Below are positions 9,103-17,419 of a stretch of DNA of 64,000 bases, piece by piece. The notes beneath the pieces are model-generated. The model saw only the letters and a list, made by a program, of their open reading frames with translations. It searched no databases and had not been told where the DNA came from. Made by a program: the position numbers and the translations under genes. Source of the DNA: Paenibacillus sp. H1-7 (GTDB taxonomy: Bacteria > Bacillota > Bacilli > Paenibacillales > NBRC-103111); assembly GCF_022354825.1 (NCBI RefSeq), contig NZ_CP031168.1:3535501-3599500 (forward strand). Direction: 5' to 3'. Numbering within the stretch: position 1 is the first letter of the stretch; every line of letters begins with the position of its first letter.

Positions 9103-9933
9103 ATGAGTTCGTCATCGCTTTCAATGGATCAATTAACGGAGCAGTTTCAAGAGCAGGGCTATTTGCTGCTGCGCGGCGTGCTGTCGCCTGAGAAGGTCAA
9201 ACGGCTGAATGCAGCCATCGACAGCATCATTGCAGAGGAGCCGGAGGCACTTGCCTACAACATTTATAACAGTGTAGAGCGTCATGAGGAGATCGCCTCC
9301 CTCATCGACGAGCCGACCATACTCCCGCTGATGGTCCAGCTGCTCGGCTATAACATTCAGCTGCACATATCGCACTTGACGATCCGCAAGCCGAATCCTA
9401 ACGATGAGCAGACGACCTCTCAGAGCTTCATCAACTGGCATCAGGACGGCCCGCACCCGCAATTCCCGCGTATTAACGGCATTACGTCCACATATTACAT
9501 CAAGAGCTGCTACATTTTGAGCGATATGTCGCAGCCGGACCGGGGCAATACGAAAATTGTTCCCGGTTCGCACAACCGTCCGTTTCAGCCTGATCACCAC
9601 AACGTGAACGATAAGCTGCCGGGGGAAATCCAAATTTGCGGCGAGCCGGGGGATGTGTTCCTATTTGCACAGAACTTGTGGCACGCCGGAGCCCCGAACC
9701 GTTCCTCGTTTACGCGCAGGCAGCTGTTCCTGGGATACAGCCCGATCTGGGTACGCCCAATCGATTACAGAACGGCTTCGGATAAGCTGCTTCAAGGCGC
9801 CAGCCCGGAACGCAAGCAGCTGCTCGGCGTCATTGACGACAATCCGTTCAAATATTACGTCCCGAATGACTCCATGGTCCCTTTGAAATCGTATTTCAAA
9901 GGCGATGCCGGAAAAGGCGGGTACGCTCATTAA
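9103..9933 (+). CDS. Phytanoyl-CoA dioxygenase (PhyH) family protein
   Basis: 276 residues. The Fe(II)/2-oxoglutarate oxygenase pattern is visible. NWHQDGPHPQFP supplies the HxD iron ligands, and LWHAGAPNRSSFTRRQLFLGY supplies the distal His and the Arg expected to bind the 2-oxoglutarate carboxylate. The N-terminal QFQEQGYLLLRGVLSPEKV is typical of PhyH proteins. The family hydroxylates varied small molecules, so the substrate is open. Its ATG follows AGAGGGGAAATTCC. Being next to the saccharide importer suggests a role in processing the imported compound, but it could be transcribed alone. Confidence 0.88.
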   Translation: MSSSSLSMDQLTEQFQEQGYLLLRGVLSPEKVKRLNAAIDSIIAEEPEALAYNIYNSVERHEEIASLIDEPTILPLMVQLLGYNIQLHISHLTIRKPNPNDEQTTSQSFINWHQDGPHPQFPRINGITSTYYIKSCYILSDMSQPDRGNTKIVPGSHNRPFQPDHHNVNDKLPGEIQICGEPGDVFLFAQNLWHAGAPNRSSFTRRQLFLGYSPIWVRPIDYRTASDKLLQGASPERKQLLGVIDDNPFKYYVPNDSMVPLKSYFKGDAGKGGYAH

Positions 9934-9994
9934 GCGATGGCGGGCGTGAATGAGGGGTTAATTTTCAAAATATACATTTCTAAACAAGCTTGCC

Positions 9995-10024
9995 GACCGG
10001 CTGACCGAGCCGGCCGGTTTTTTG
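9995..10024 (+). terminator. Intrinsic terminator after the PhyH gene
   Basis: A short ACCGGCT/AGCCGG stem with a 5-base loop is followed by CCGG and a run of six T, 62 bases after the stop codon. Confidence 0.7.
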
Positions 10025-10148
10025 TCATTTCGGGGAATAACTGGCGGTAAACCGCGCCGAAAGCCGCTCCTGTCGTGGTGTTCTATCCCTGTAGATGGTA
10101 TAATGACAAAAAAAAATAGAATGTTTTGGAAGCGAGCTGATACGGGGA

Positions 10149-10799
10149 ATGAACCCTCGCGAACTATTCGGCGAAATCGATATTTATTTATTCGACCAGC
10201 TGTTGAAAGGCCGGATTGCCGAAGACATGAGAATATTGGATGCCGGCTGCGGCACCGGCCGGAATTTGACTTATTTTTTGCGCAGCGGCTATGAAGTGTA
10301 TGCGGTGGACCGGTCGGAGGAAGCCATCGAAGCGGTCCGTAAGCAAGGGCGTGCTTTGGCCGCGGACTGGTCGGACGATCAGGCGAGAGTGGAAACGGTT
10401 GAGAAAATGAGCTTTGCCAACGACAGCTTCGAAGTCGTCATATGCAACGCCGTCCTTCATTTTGCTGCGAACGAAGCGCACTTTCAACAAATGGTGATGG
10501 AGCTGTGGCGCGTGCTTCGTCCGGGCGGGCTGCTGTTTGTGCGACTGGCGTCATCAATTGGCTTGGAGAAGCTCCTTGTGCCGCTAGGAGATTACCGCTA
10601 CAAGCTGCCGGACGGAACGACCCGCTTTCTTATCGACGAAGAGCGGCTCGTCAAGATGACCGAGAAGCTGCAAGGCATGATGCTGGAGCCTATCAAGACG
10701 GTCAACGTCGCTAATGAACGGTGCATGACAACCTGGTGCGTGAAGAAGCCGCACATCCTGTTTTTTGACCCGATTGAGGAAGGTCCTGCGGACAAATAG
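10149..10799 (+). CDS. Class I SAM-dependent methyltransferase
   Basis: 216 residues. Motif I is ILDAGCGTGRN (about residues 28-38) and the acidic end of strand 2 is VYAVDRS. The post-II region VETVEKMSFANDSFEVVICNAVLHF matches Methyltransf_11 proteins. It is cytoplasmic and uses S-adenosylmethionine; the methyl acceptor is unknown. A possible -10 (TATAAT) is at 10099-10104. The nitrilase-family gene starts 26 bases after its stop, so the two may be cotranscribed. Confidence 0.9.
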   Translation: MNPRELFGEIDIYLFDQLLKGRIAEDMRILDAGCGTGRNLTYFLRSGYEVYAVDRSEEAIEAVRKQGRALAADWSDDQARVETVEKMSFANDSFEVVICNAVLHFAANEAHFQQMVMELWRVLRPGGLLFVRLASSIGLEKLLVPLGDYRYKLPDGTTRFLIDEERLVKMTEKLQGMMLEPIKTVNVANERCMTTWCVKKPHILFFDPIEEGPADK

Positions 10800-10825
10800 A
10801 GACATAAGATAGGAGAGAGAAACCG

Positions 10826-11689
10826 ATGAAATTAAGAGTTTCCGCTGTACAATATCATCTGCATACGATCGCAAGCTTCGAACAATTTGCCGCCCAGGTA
10901 ACTCATTATGTGAAAACGGCTGAAGAATTCGAAGCCGATTTCGTGTTATTTCCCGAGCTGTTCACTACCCAGCTGATGTCCATAGGCGGCGGCAAGCGGC
11001 ATCCGGAAGCGCTGACGATCGAAGAGCTTCCTCAATATACGGAGCAGTATAAGGAGCTGTTCGTTTCTTTGGCACGAAGCACGGGCATGCATATTATCGG
11101 CGGCACCCATATTGTGGAGGAAAATGGGAAGCTGTACAATACCGCCTTTCTGTTCTATCCTGACGGTCGAATCGGAGAACAGCGCAAACTGCACATTACG
11201 CCTACGGAAGTAAAGGAATGGAATATGGAGAAAGGGGATGCGCTGCACCTGTTCGATACGGAGAAGGGGCGCATTGCCGTGCTGATATGCTACGACATGG
11301 AGTTTCCGGAAATCGTTAGAATGGCGCGTGCCCGCGGAGCCGACGTAATCTTTTGTCCATCCTGCACGGATGACCGCCATGGCTTCCACCGCGTCCGGTA
11401 TACATGCCATGCCAGAACAATCGAGAACCAAATCTACGTAGTAACTACCGGAACGATCGGCTCTTTGCCGACGGTCGATTTTATGCGGGGGAACTACGGG
11501 CAGGCTGCGGTCATAACGCCGAATGATGTACCGTTTCCTCCTGCAGGCTTAATGGCTGCAGGCGAGATTAACCATGACATGGTTATTACGGCGGATTTGG
11601 ATTTAAGCCTCCTGCATCAGGTGCGCGAGAAAGGGTCTGTGACCACATGGCGCGACCGCAGAACCGACCTGTACACTGATTGGAGCTGA
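10826..11689 (+). CDS. Carbon-nitrogen hydrolase (nitrilase superfamily)
   Basis: 287 residues. The catalytic triad is visible: Glu44 in FPELFTT, Lys121 in RKLHITPTE and Cys155 in ICYDMEFPE. The family cleaves amide or nitrile C-N bonds in the cytoplasm. The sequence resembles the nitrilase half of YhcX-type proteins of Bacillus, in which a GNAT domain and a nitrilase domain are fused. Here the GNAT is the next gene, 15 bases downstream. The ribosome site is AGGAGAGAG before ATG 10826. Substrate unknown; the GNAT partner suggests an acylated amine or amide metabolite. Confidence 0.9.
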   Translation: MKLRVSAVQYHLHTIASFEQFAAQVTHYVKTAEEFEADFVLFPELFTTQLMSIGGGKRHPEALTIEELPQYTEQYKELFVSLARSTGMHIIGGTHIVEENGKLYNTAFLFYPDGRIGEQRKLHITPTEVKEWNMEKGDALHLFDTEKGRIAVLICYDMEFPEIVRMARARGADVIFCPSCTDDRHGFHRVRYTCHARTIENQIYVVTTGTIGSLPTVDFMRGNYGQAAVITPNDVPFPPAGLMAAGEINHDMVITADLDLSLLHQVREKGSVTTWRDRRTDLYTDWS

Positions 11690-11704
11690 CAAGGGGGGAG
11701 TCCG

Positions 11705-12373
11705 GTGTATCGCAAACAGCTGTATGTTTTTGATGAGGAGCGTCCTGTCCAAGCCGTTGTGCGTTCTTATACCGAAGCGGATTTCGCCGATCTGATTCAT
11801 ATTCAGCAGGAGAGCTTCCCGCCGCCGTTCCCCTCGGAGCTATGGTGGAATGAAGAACAGCTGACCAATCACACTACGCTTTTCCCGCAAGGGGCCTTGT
11901 GCGTCGAGATCGGAGGGCGTGCCGTCGCCTCCATTACCGGTCTGCTCGTCGATTTCGACCCGCAGCAAGCGGATCATACTTGGGAGCAGGTGACCGATCA
12001 CGGCTACATACGCAATCATAATCCGGACGGGAACTCGTTATATATCGTCGATATTTGCGCGCTGCCGGAATACAGAAAGCTGGGCCTTGGGAAGCTGCTC
12101 ATGCAATCCATGTACGAGGTTGTTGTTGAGCTAAAGCGGACAAGATTGCTCGGCGGAGGCCGGATACCGGGCTATCATCGGCATGCTTCTACCATGACTG
12201 CAGATCAGTATGCCCAAGCGGTTGTCAAAGGCGAACTGAAAGATCCGGTCATGACCTTTCTGCTGCGCTGCGGGCGCACCCCTGTTAAGCTCGTCGCCGA
12301 TTACCTGGAGGATGAGGAATCGCTGAATTATGCGATGCTGATGGAGTGGCGGAACCCTTTTATGGAACATTAA
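11705..12373 (+). CDS. GNAT family N-acetyltransferase
   Basis: 222 residues with a GTG start and a strong AAGGGGGGAG ribosome site. The acetyl-CoA-binding strand and loop are IVDICALPEYRKLGLGKLLMQ, matching the V-x-P-x-x-R-x-x-G-x-G/A pattern. It is larger than a minimal GNAT, with an extended C-terminal half. It follows the nitrilase gene closely, so the two are almost certainly co-expressed. It corresponds to the N-terminal domain of fused YhcX-type proteins, but here it is separate and in the reverse order. Confidence 0.88.
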   Translation: MYRKQLYVFDEERPVQAVVRSYTEADFADLIHIQQESFPPPFPSELWWNEEQLTNHTTLFPQGALCVEIGGRAVASITGLLVDFDPQQADHTWEQVTDHGYIRNHNPDGNSLYIVDICALPEYRKLGLGKLLMQSMYEVVVELKRTRLLGGGRIPGYHRHASTMTADQYAQAVVKGELKDPVMTFLLRCGRTPVKLVADYLEDEESLNYAMLMEWRNPFMEH

Positions 12374-12448
12374 GGAAACGATGTTTAATTCTACTTCAAT
12401 AGGAAAAACTGTATGGGGTACATTCAGACTATTGAAGGAGTGCACAAC

Positions 12449-13084
12449 ATGAGAAAATTGATGAATCGCGGAGCTGTTCTTCTTAGCTTCACGCTCCTAC
12501 TGACGTCCGGCTGCGAATGGAGAACCGTCGCTACGAATGTGATGGCCGGCCATAGCCACCCGGGGCATCAGGAGGAGACTGCAGCAGAAGGGACCCCTTC
12601 CGGATCCGCGGACGAGGGAAGACACGAGCCTTCCGCCGTAGAGAAAACGATCGACATGATTAACAGCAAGGGAGTCAAAATCGGAACCGCCAAGCTCTCT
12701 CAAGTTGCGGAGGGAGTGAAGTTCCAGGTGGATGTATCCGGCTTGACCGCCGGCAAGCATGGCATTCACATCCATCAAACCGGAGTATGTACGCCTCCTG
12801 ATTTCAAAACCGCAGGCGAGCATTTTAACCCGGAAGGCAAGCAGCATGGCTTTGATAATCCGAAAGGCTATCATGCCGGTGATTTGCCGAATCTGGAAGT
12901 TGGCTCCGACGGCACGGCGAGGGCGGAATTCGTTGCTCCCAAGCTGACCTTGGAGAGCGGCAAGGCGAACTCGCTGCTGCAGCCGAATGGCACCGCGCTG
13001 GTCATTCACGAGAAGGTGGACGACTATAAGACGGATCCGTCCGGCAATTCCGGCAACCGCATTGCATGCGGCGTCATCAAGTAG
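12449..13084 (+). CDS. sodC: Cu/Zn superoxide dismutase, lipoprotein
   Basis: About 211 residues starting at ATG 12449 (ribosome site GAAGGAG); an ATG at 12413 lacks one. A lipoprotein signal peptide ends in the lipobox TSGC (Cys22). A His-rich linker (HSHPGH) precedes the SOD domain. The expected metal ligands are all visible: His107, His109, His125 and His187 for copper, with His125, His133, His142 and Asp145 for zinc. The disulfide pair is Cys114 and Cys207. It should dismutate superoxide at the outer face of the membrane. The Bacillus subtilis relative YojM is reported to lack two copper ligands; this copy appears complete. Confidence 0.93.
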   Translation: MRKLMNRGAVLLSFTLLLTSGCEWRTVATNVMAGHSHPGHQEETAAEGTPSGSADEGRHEPSAVEKTIDMINSKGVKIGTAKLSQVAEGVKFQVDVSGLTAGKHGIHIHQTGVCTPPDFKTAGEHFNPEGKQHGFDNPKGYHAGDLPNLEVGSDGTARAEFVAPKLTLESGKANSLLQPNGTALVIHEKVDDYKTDPSGNSGNRIACGVIK

Positions 13085-13142
13085 ACGTTATTTGCTTGAA
13101 GATGAGCATTGTCGGCAGACGGAACCTGTGATACGATGAAAA

Positions 13143-13190
13143 GAACCCGCCTTAGGGGCTGATAAAGCCAATGGGGTGGGTTTTTATTTG
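13143..13190 (+). terminator. Probable terminator after sodC
   Basis: An AACCCGCC...GGGTGGGTT outer stem with a smaller inner hairpin is followed by TTTTTATTT, about 60 bases after the sodC stop and just before the next gene. Confidence 0.6.
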
Positions 13191-13208
13191 TCATGGGGGA
13201 GTCTGAAG

Positions 13209-14297
13209 ATGAAATTTGACGTCGAATATATATCTTTCTTTGTCATCCAGGTGGATGGGGAGGACAATCAGGGAAACAAACGGTGCAAGCACTATCAAAC
13301 GCTGGATGGAGACGACTATGCGGAAAGCGAGCTAAGCTCGTTTCTGGGCAGCGAGTTTACGAAAATCGCCAAGCGGAACGCGGAACGGAATCCGAAGGCG
13401 GAGCAGGTTCCGACGAAGATCGGCCGTTTTGGCGCCGAGCCGGGCTACGATCTGGACAGCAACCCGAACTACAATTTGTTTGCGAGGCTGCGTACAGCGG
13501 AAACGATGGATTTGTTCCAGGAGCATGCCGAGGCAATGGTACAAGCCTATATGGACACGAGCGCTATTCGCGGAGGAGCGGTATTCATCGTCCGCGCTAA
13601 GTATAACAAGCTGTTCGACGAGCCGTTTATTTTTGTACTGAAATGCGATTTCGAGCAAAAAATCGCGCGCATTACGGATGAGCGAAGCCTTCTGAACAAA
13701 GTAGAAATGGCGATAAACGCCAAGAACATGAAATCGATCATGTACCCGCACATGCCGGAGGAAGGGATGCTGGAGCTGTGGGAGCTGAAAATTCATCAGT
13801 CGTCGCATGCCCGGTATTTCGAGGACTTCCTGAAATACGTCGAATATGAAAAATCGATGCCGGAAATGATGAACGAGCAGGTGCTCGGCTTCGTCCATCA
13901 ATATATCGATCAAGTATTCGAGGATAACGAGGAGGCGAAGGAACGGGAGACCCAGGAGATGGAGCTGTGGGCGTGCAGCGAGCAGCGCGAGCTCCAGCAG
14001 AAATGGACGCCGGAGCAGGTCGTGGAGGCATCCAATATATTGATCGAGCAGAAGCCGGATATCGAAATGAAGCTGAAGCTCGGAAATATGACCGTCAAAG
14101 CGCTGCTGGCCGATTTCGGGGATCGCCTTCATATCGCCAAAATGGGCAGCCGGTACGTCATCGTGATGGAAGGCGACGGCTTGCTGTTCGATAAAGGCAT
14201 ATCTCCCGTGGAGCTGCTGGATCCCGAACCGTTGGAGCAAATTGTTGAACGGATCCAACGCAAGGCCGAAGAGGAAGAAGCGGTGGAGGTTTGGTAA
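13209..14297 (+). CDS. Conserved hypothetical protein, DUF3900-like
   Basis: About 362 residues. ATG 13209 is chosen because GGGGGAGTCTGAAG precedes it. The protein begins MKFDVEYISFFVIQVDG and is acidic, soluble and free of signal peptide or membrane helices. The C-terminal half is rich in Glu/Gln helices (residues about 245-300). It looks like the DUF3900 family found in Bacilli, from memory of its N-terminal pattern; no function is established for that family. It stands alone, with a terminator before it and a HAD gene 44 bases after. Confidence 0.75.
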   Translation: MKFDVEYISFFVIQVDGEDNQGNKRCKHYQTLDGDDYAESELSSFLGSEFTKIAKRNAERNPKAEQVPTKIGRFGAEPGYDLDSNPNYNLFARLRTAETMDLFQEHAEAMVQAYMDTSAIRGGAVFIVRAKYNKLFDEPFIFVLKCDFEQKIARITDERSLLNKVEMAINAKNMKSIMYPHMPEEGMLELWELKIHQSSHARYFEDFLKYVEYEKSMPEMMNEQVLGFVHQYIDQVFEDNEEAKERETQEMELWACSEQRELQQKWTPEQVVEASNILIEQKPDIEMKLKLGNMTVKALLADFGDRLHIAKMGSRYVIVMEGDGLLFDKGISPVELLDPEPLEQIVERIQRKAEEEEAVEVW

Positions 14298-14341
14298 AAG
14301 CAAGCAGTTTTGAACATATATGACTAAAGGGGGAGAGGAGC

Positions 14342-14992
14342 ATGCTGGAAGCCGTAATTTTTGATATGGACGGAGTGCTGATCGACAGTGAACCGCTGCA
14401 TTTCCTGGTGGAGCAGCAGGCATTCGCGAAGCTGGGACTGCCGGCGACCAAGGAGGAGCTTGATCTGTATGTAGGGATGACCAATCCCGACATGTGGGCC
14501 AAGGTAAAAGAGAGGCATGGTGTGGAGCTCCCTTTGTCCGAGCTGATCGAATGGCAGGTGGAGATGAAGCTGTCTGCGCTTAAGAAAAGCGAAGAACAAG
14601 CTATCGACGGCGTTACCGGGCTGCTGGAGCAGCTGAAGGCGGGCCGCATAGCCGTAGGGTTAGCCTCCTCATCGCCGAAGGTGTTTATAATGGCCGTGCT
14701 GGAGAAGCTGGGCATTTCGGAATATTTCGATTGTGTGGTCAGCGGCGAGGAGGTGCCGAAGGGCAAACCGGAGCCGGATGTGTTTCTGAAAGCGGCCGAG
14801 CTTCTGAACAAGCCGCCACATAGCTGTGTGGTTATTGAGGATTCGCGCAACGGGACCCGGGCGGCCAAAGCGGCGGGGATGAAATGTATCGGATTTCAAA
14901 ACGTCAATTCGGGAGAACAGGACCTGTCTGCAGCCGACAAGATCGTTCATTCGATACGTGAGATTACGCTGCCGGTTCTCGAAGCGCTGTAA
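14342..14992 (+). CDS. HAD family phosphatase, beta-phosphoglucomutase-like
   Basis: 216 residues. The nucleophile motif is FDMDGVLIDSEP (Asp9 and Asp11), motif II the Ser in GLASSSPK, the motif III Lys in PKGKPEPDVF, and motif IV IEDSRNG. An alpha-helical C1 cap (residues about 17-80) makes it a member of the PGM/YhcW subgroup, which dephosphorylates or isomerises small phospho-sugars. The ribosome site is GGGGGAGAGG. The PPOX gene starts 20 bases after the stop. Confidence 0.9.
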   Translation: MLEAVIFDMDGVLIDSEPLHFLVEQQAFAKLGLPATKEELDLYVGMTNPDMWAKVKERHGVELPLSELIEWQVEMKLSALKKSEEQAIDGVTGLLEQLKAGRIAVGLASSSPKVFIMAVLEKLGISEYFDCVVSGEEVPKGKPEPDVFLKAAELLNKPPHSCVVIEDSRNGTRAAKAAGMKCIGFQNVNSGEQDLSAADKIVHSIREITLPVLEAL

Positions 14993-15012
14993 CAGGATCA
15001 GGAGGGATGGAA

Positions 15013-15630
15013 ATGGCTTTTCATGATGTGTTAACTAGCGAGGAGGAGCTGAGGGAGCTGCTCGGCTATCCGAGCGACGTCGTAACGCGCAAGGTAATAG
15101 GCGCTATGGATGCGCATTGCAAGGATTACATAGCCCAATCACCGTTTGTGATGGTGGCCACTTCCAATCAGGACGGCTCCTGCGATGTATCTCCTCGAGG
15201 CGATGCACCCGGCTTTGTGCTTGTTCTCGACGATCACCGTCTTGTCATCCCGGAGCGGCCGGGCAACCGCAGAATCGACTCCTTACGCAATATTATATCG
15301 AATCCGCATATCGGGCTGATCTTTCTGATCCCCGGTATGGAGGAAACGCTCCGCATCAACGGCCGTGCCTATGTAACTAGGGATGAAGAGCTGCTGCAGC
15401 AAATGCAGGCCATGGGCAAAACACCCCAATTGGCTATAGGCGTTGTGGTGGAGGAATGCTATATGCACTGCGCCAAAGCCTTCAAGCGTTCCGGCTTATG
15501 GAATGCCGGCAGCTGGCCGGCCAAGGAGGAGCTTCCTTCCGCAGCTCGGATTATTGCGGCGCATACGTCTTTGGACGAGTCGCAGATCGTCCGGGGTTTG
15601 GAGGAAAGCTACACGAAGCGATTATATTGA
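15013..15630 (+). CDS. Pyridoxamine 5'-phosphate oxidase family flavoprotein
   Basis: About 205 residues. ATG 15013 is preferred to 15007 because the AGGAGGG site ends right against 15007. The split-barrel FMN fold is indicated by SPFVMVATSNQDGSCDVSPRGD, followed by PERPGNRRIDSLRNI and GLIFLIPG. It resembles the MSMEG_1061 group of PPOX proteins. Members bind FMN or F420 and act as general oxidoreductases; the real substrate is unknown. It ends at a bidirectional terminator facing the VWA gene. Confidence 0.85.
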   Translation: MAFHDVLTSEEELRELLGYPSDVVTRKVIGAMDAHCKDYIAQSPFVMVATSNQDGSCDVSPRGDAPGFVLVLDDHRLVIPERPGNRRIDSLRNIISNPHIGLIFLIPGMEETLRINGRAYVTRDEELLQQMQAMGKTPQLAIGVVVEECYMHCAKAFKRSGLWNAGSWPAKEELPSAARIIAAHTSLDESQIVRGLEESYTKRLY

Positions 15631-15644
15631 TGAAAGTGCAGGAA

Positions 15645-15680
15645 AAAGGTGTCCCGGTCTGTGCCGGGACACCTTTATTA
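15645..15680. terminator. Bidirectional terminator between the PPOX and VWA genes
   Basis: A perfect 13-bp stem (15645-15657 with 15664-15676) and 6-base loop is flanked by A and T tracts. It sits between two convergent genes and can serve both. Confidence 0.88.
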
Positions 15681-15681
15681 G

Positions 15682-17394
15682 TTAGCGCTTGCGGAATACG
15701 TCAAGCAGCAGCTCGTTTTTGACGGGATCCTGCGTCTCCCAAGTCGTCGCAAAGCGCACTTGGTGGGACACGCCCAGGATCTCGTATTGATTCGCCAAGT
15801 GCTGGCGCGCGTTCCCGATAATCAGCGTGTGCAGCCGCACTTGCTTGCTCTTGCCGAGCTCGGCCAGCTGCTGCCGAACGGGCGCTCCAATGGTCCCGAT
15901 GCCGTCGGTGACCATTACGAAGTCGGCATCCTTGAACTGCGGATGCCCGTTCACGATGTCGATGCCGCGTTTGATCGGCGCATCGAAATGGGTGCCGCCG
16001 CCGAAGGCGAGCTGCGACAGCGCGTAGAACGCCGGCCAGTCCGGCTTGCGCCAGTAGAGCTGCCGCTCTACGAGCTCGCCGCGCGCGCCGAACAGCAGCA
16101 GCGTGAAGTCGCGGCGTTCGAGCAGGCTGAAGGCGGCGAAGGTGGCGACAAACACCTGCGCGAGCCGCAGCTTGCTGCCGCGCATCGAATGCGACGTATC
16201 CAGCATGCAGATGACCGGGCCCTTCTGGGGCTCGTCGGTATGCCCGGATACATTGTAGGTCAGCAGCTTGCGGTCGAGCCATTTGACCGTGAAATACATC
16301 TCGTAATCTTCGTCCGCAAGCAAGCTGGCTTCGCTCGGCAGCATGTGGGTGATGTCTCCCGATTGCCGCAGGTCGTCGAAGGCTTCCGGAATGTGCGGGG
16401 AGCGCATTTGCTTGCGCTGTACCTTCAAATGCTGCAGGTTGCGGCCGATTTGCTGCAAGAAGGCAAGCAAATCCGGATGGCGCTTCAGCTTCTCGAGCCA
16501 TTGCATGTAATTGGCGAACTGCTGGCGGTGCAGCCGGCCGAGATCGCTGCCCCAGCGCCGGTTGGCGACTCGCTGGCTCGCCTTGATCAGCTCATGCAGG
16601 TCCAGGCTTTCCGCCTCCTGCTGGCCGAGCGTCTCCTTGAGCGAGCGGTTCAGCCATTGCCCCAATTGCTCCTCCAATTGCTGGATCATTTCCCGGTCCC
16701 GCTTCGTAAACCGCTCCAGCTGTCTCTCCCGCTGCTCCAGCTCCGCTTCGGTCTTCTTGAGCTTCTGCCGCGCTTTCTCCCGCCGCGTAAAATCGGTCCG
16801 CATCTGCTCCTGCAATTCGACGATGCGCTGCTTCAGCTGCGCAATCTCGCTCTCCACCAGCGGCCGGGTATCCAGGGCCGACTGTTTGTCCTCGACGTTC
16901 CGCTTGCCCTGCTGCAGCGTGTAGCCGACCAGCTTCAGCTTCTCAATCTGCTTCTCCGACAAATGCTCATTGATCTGCGTCTGGTCCTGCCCTTGCTGAG
17001 GTTTCCGTTCATTCAGGCCGACGGCGGCGAGCACCTTCTCGTCCTGCTTCCGCTGCTTCACTTCCTCCGCATAGCTGGTCGTCAGCCACATCAGGCTCTT
17101 GAGCGCCGTCTTGAACGCGGCATTCACTTCGCCGATCGTCCGGGGATGGATCGACCGGTAAAAATACTGCTTGCGAAGCTCGCCGATGAGCCAGCGCTGG
17201 AAGGGCGTAGCGTCTTGGGAGCGGTCGACCTCCGGCTTGGGCAAATAAAAGCACATGAAAAAATCGGCAAACAGCTCGATGGAAAACCACGACGTCGTCG
17301 CTTGCGCCTCCCGTATCCACTCCTGCGCGGTACGGGAGGAATGAACGTATCCGTCAAAGACGTACCTGTCGATTCGGGCGCATTGAATGATCAT
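15682..17394 (-). CDS. VWA domain protein, ViaA-like
   Basis: 570 residues. A long helical, coiled-coil-rich region (residues about 140-260) precedes a C-terminal von Willebrand A domain. The MIDAS motif is DTSHSM (D-x-S-x-S) in CMLDTSHSMRGSKLRLA, and TDGIGTIG is a further MIDAS segment. It is the partner of the adjacent MoxR/RavA-type AAA+ ATPase, 25 bases away on the same strand. Such pairs act as chaperone-like complexes that insert metals or remodel membrane-associated complexes. GGTGA lies 6 bases before its ATG. Which complex it serves here is unknown. Confidence 0.87.
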   Translation of the reverse strand: MIIQCARIDRYVFDGYVHSSRTAQEWIREAQATTSWFSIELFADFFMCFYLPKPEVDRSQDATPFQRWLIGELRKQYFYRSIHPRTIGEVNAAFKTALKSLMWLTTSYAEEVKQRKQDEKVLAAVGLNERKPQQGQDQTQINEHLSEKQIEKLKLVGYTLQQGKRNVEDKQSALDTRPLVESEIAQLKQRIVELQEQMRTDFTRREKARQKLKKTEAELEQRERQLERFTKRDREMIQQLEEQLGQWLNRSLKETLGQQEAESLDLHELIKASQRVANRRWGSDLGRLHRQQFANYMQWLEKLKRHPDLLAFLQQIGRNLQHLKVQRKQMRSPHIPEAFDDLRQSGDITHMLPSEASLLADEDYEMYFTVKWLDRKLLTYNVSGHTDEPQKGPVICMLDTSHSMRGSKLRLAQVFVATFAAFSLLERRDFTLLLFGARGELVERQLYWRKPDWPAFYALSQLAFGGGTHFDAPIKRGIDIVNGHPQFKDADFVMVTDGIGTIGAPVRQQLAELGKSKQVRLHTLIIGNARQHLANQYEILGVSHQVRFATTWETQDPVKNELLLDVFRKR

Positions 17395-17419
17395 TTAAGT
17401 TCACCGCCGATGTATGAAA

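Noticed and set aside
13332..14423. 363-codon open frame on the minus strand
   Set aside because: It is the antisense of the DUF3900-like gene, has no ribosome site or recognisable domain, and its length is explained by high-GC codon bias.
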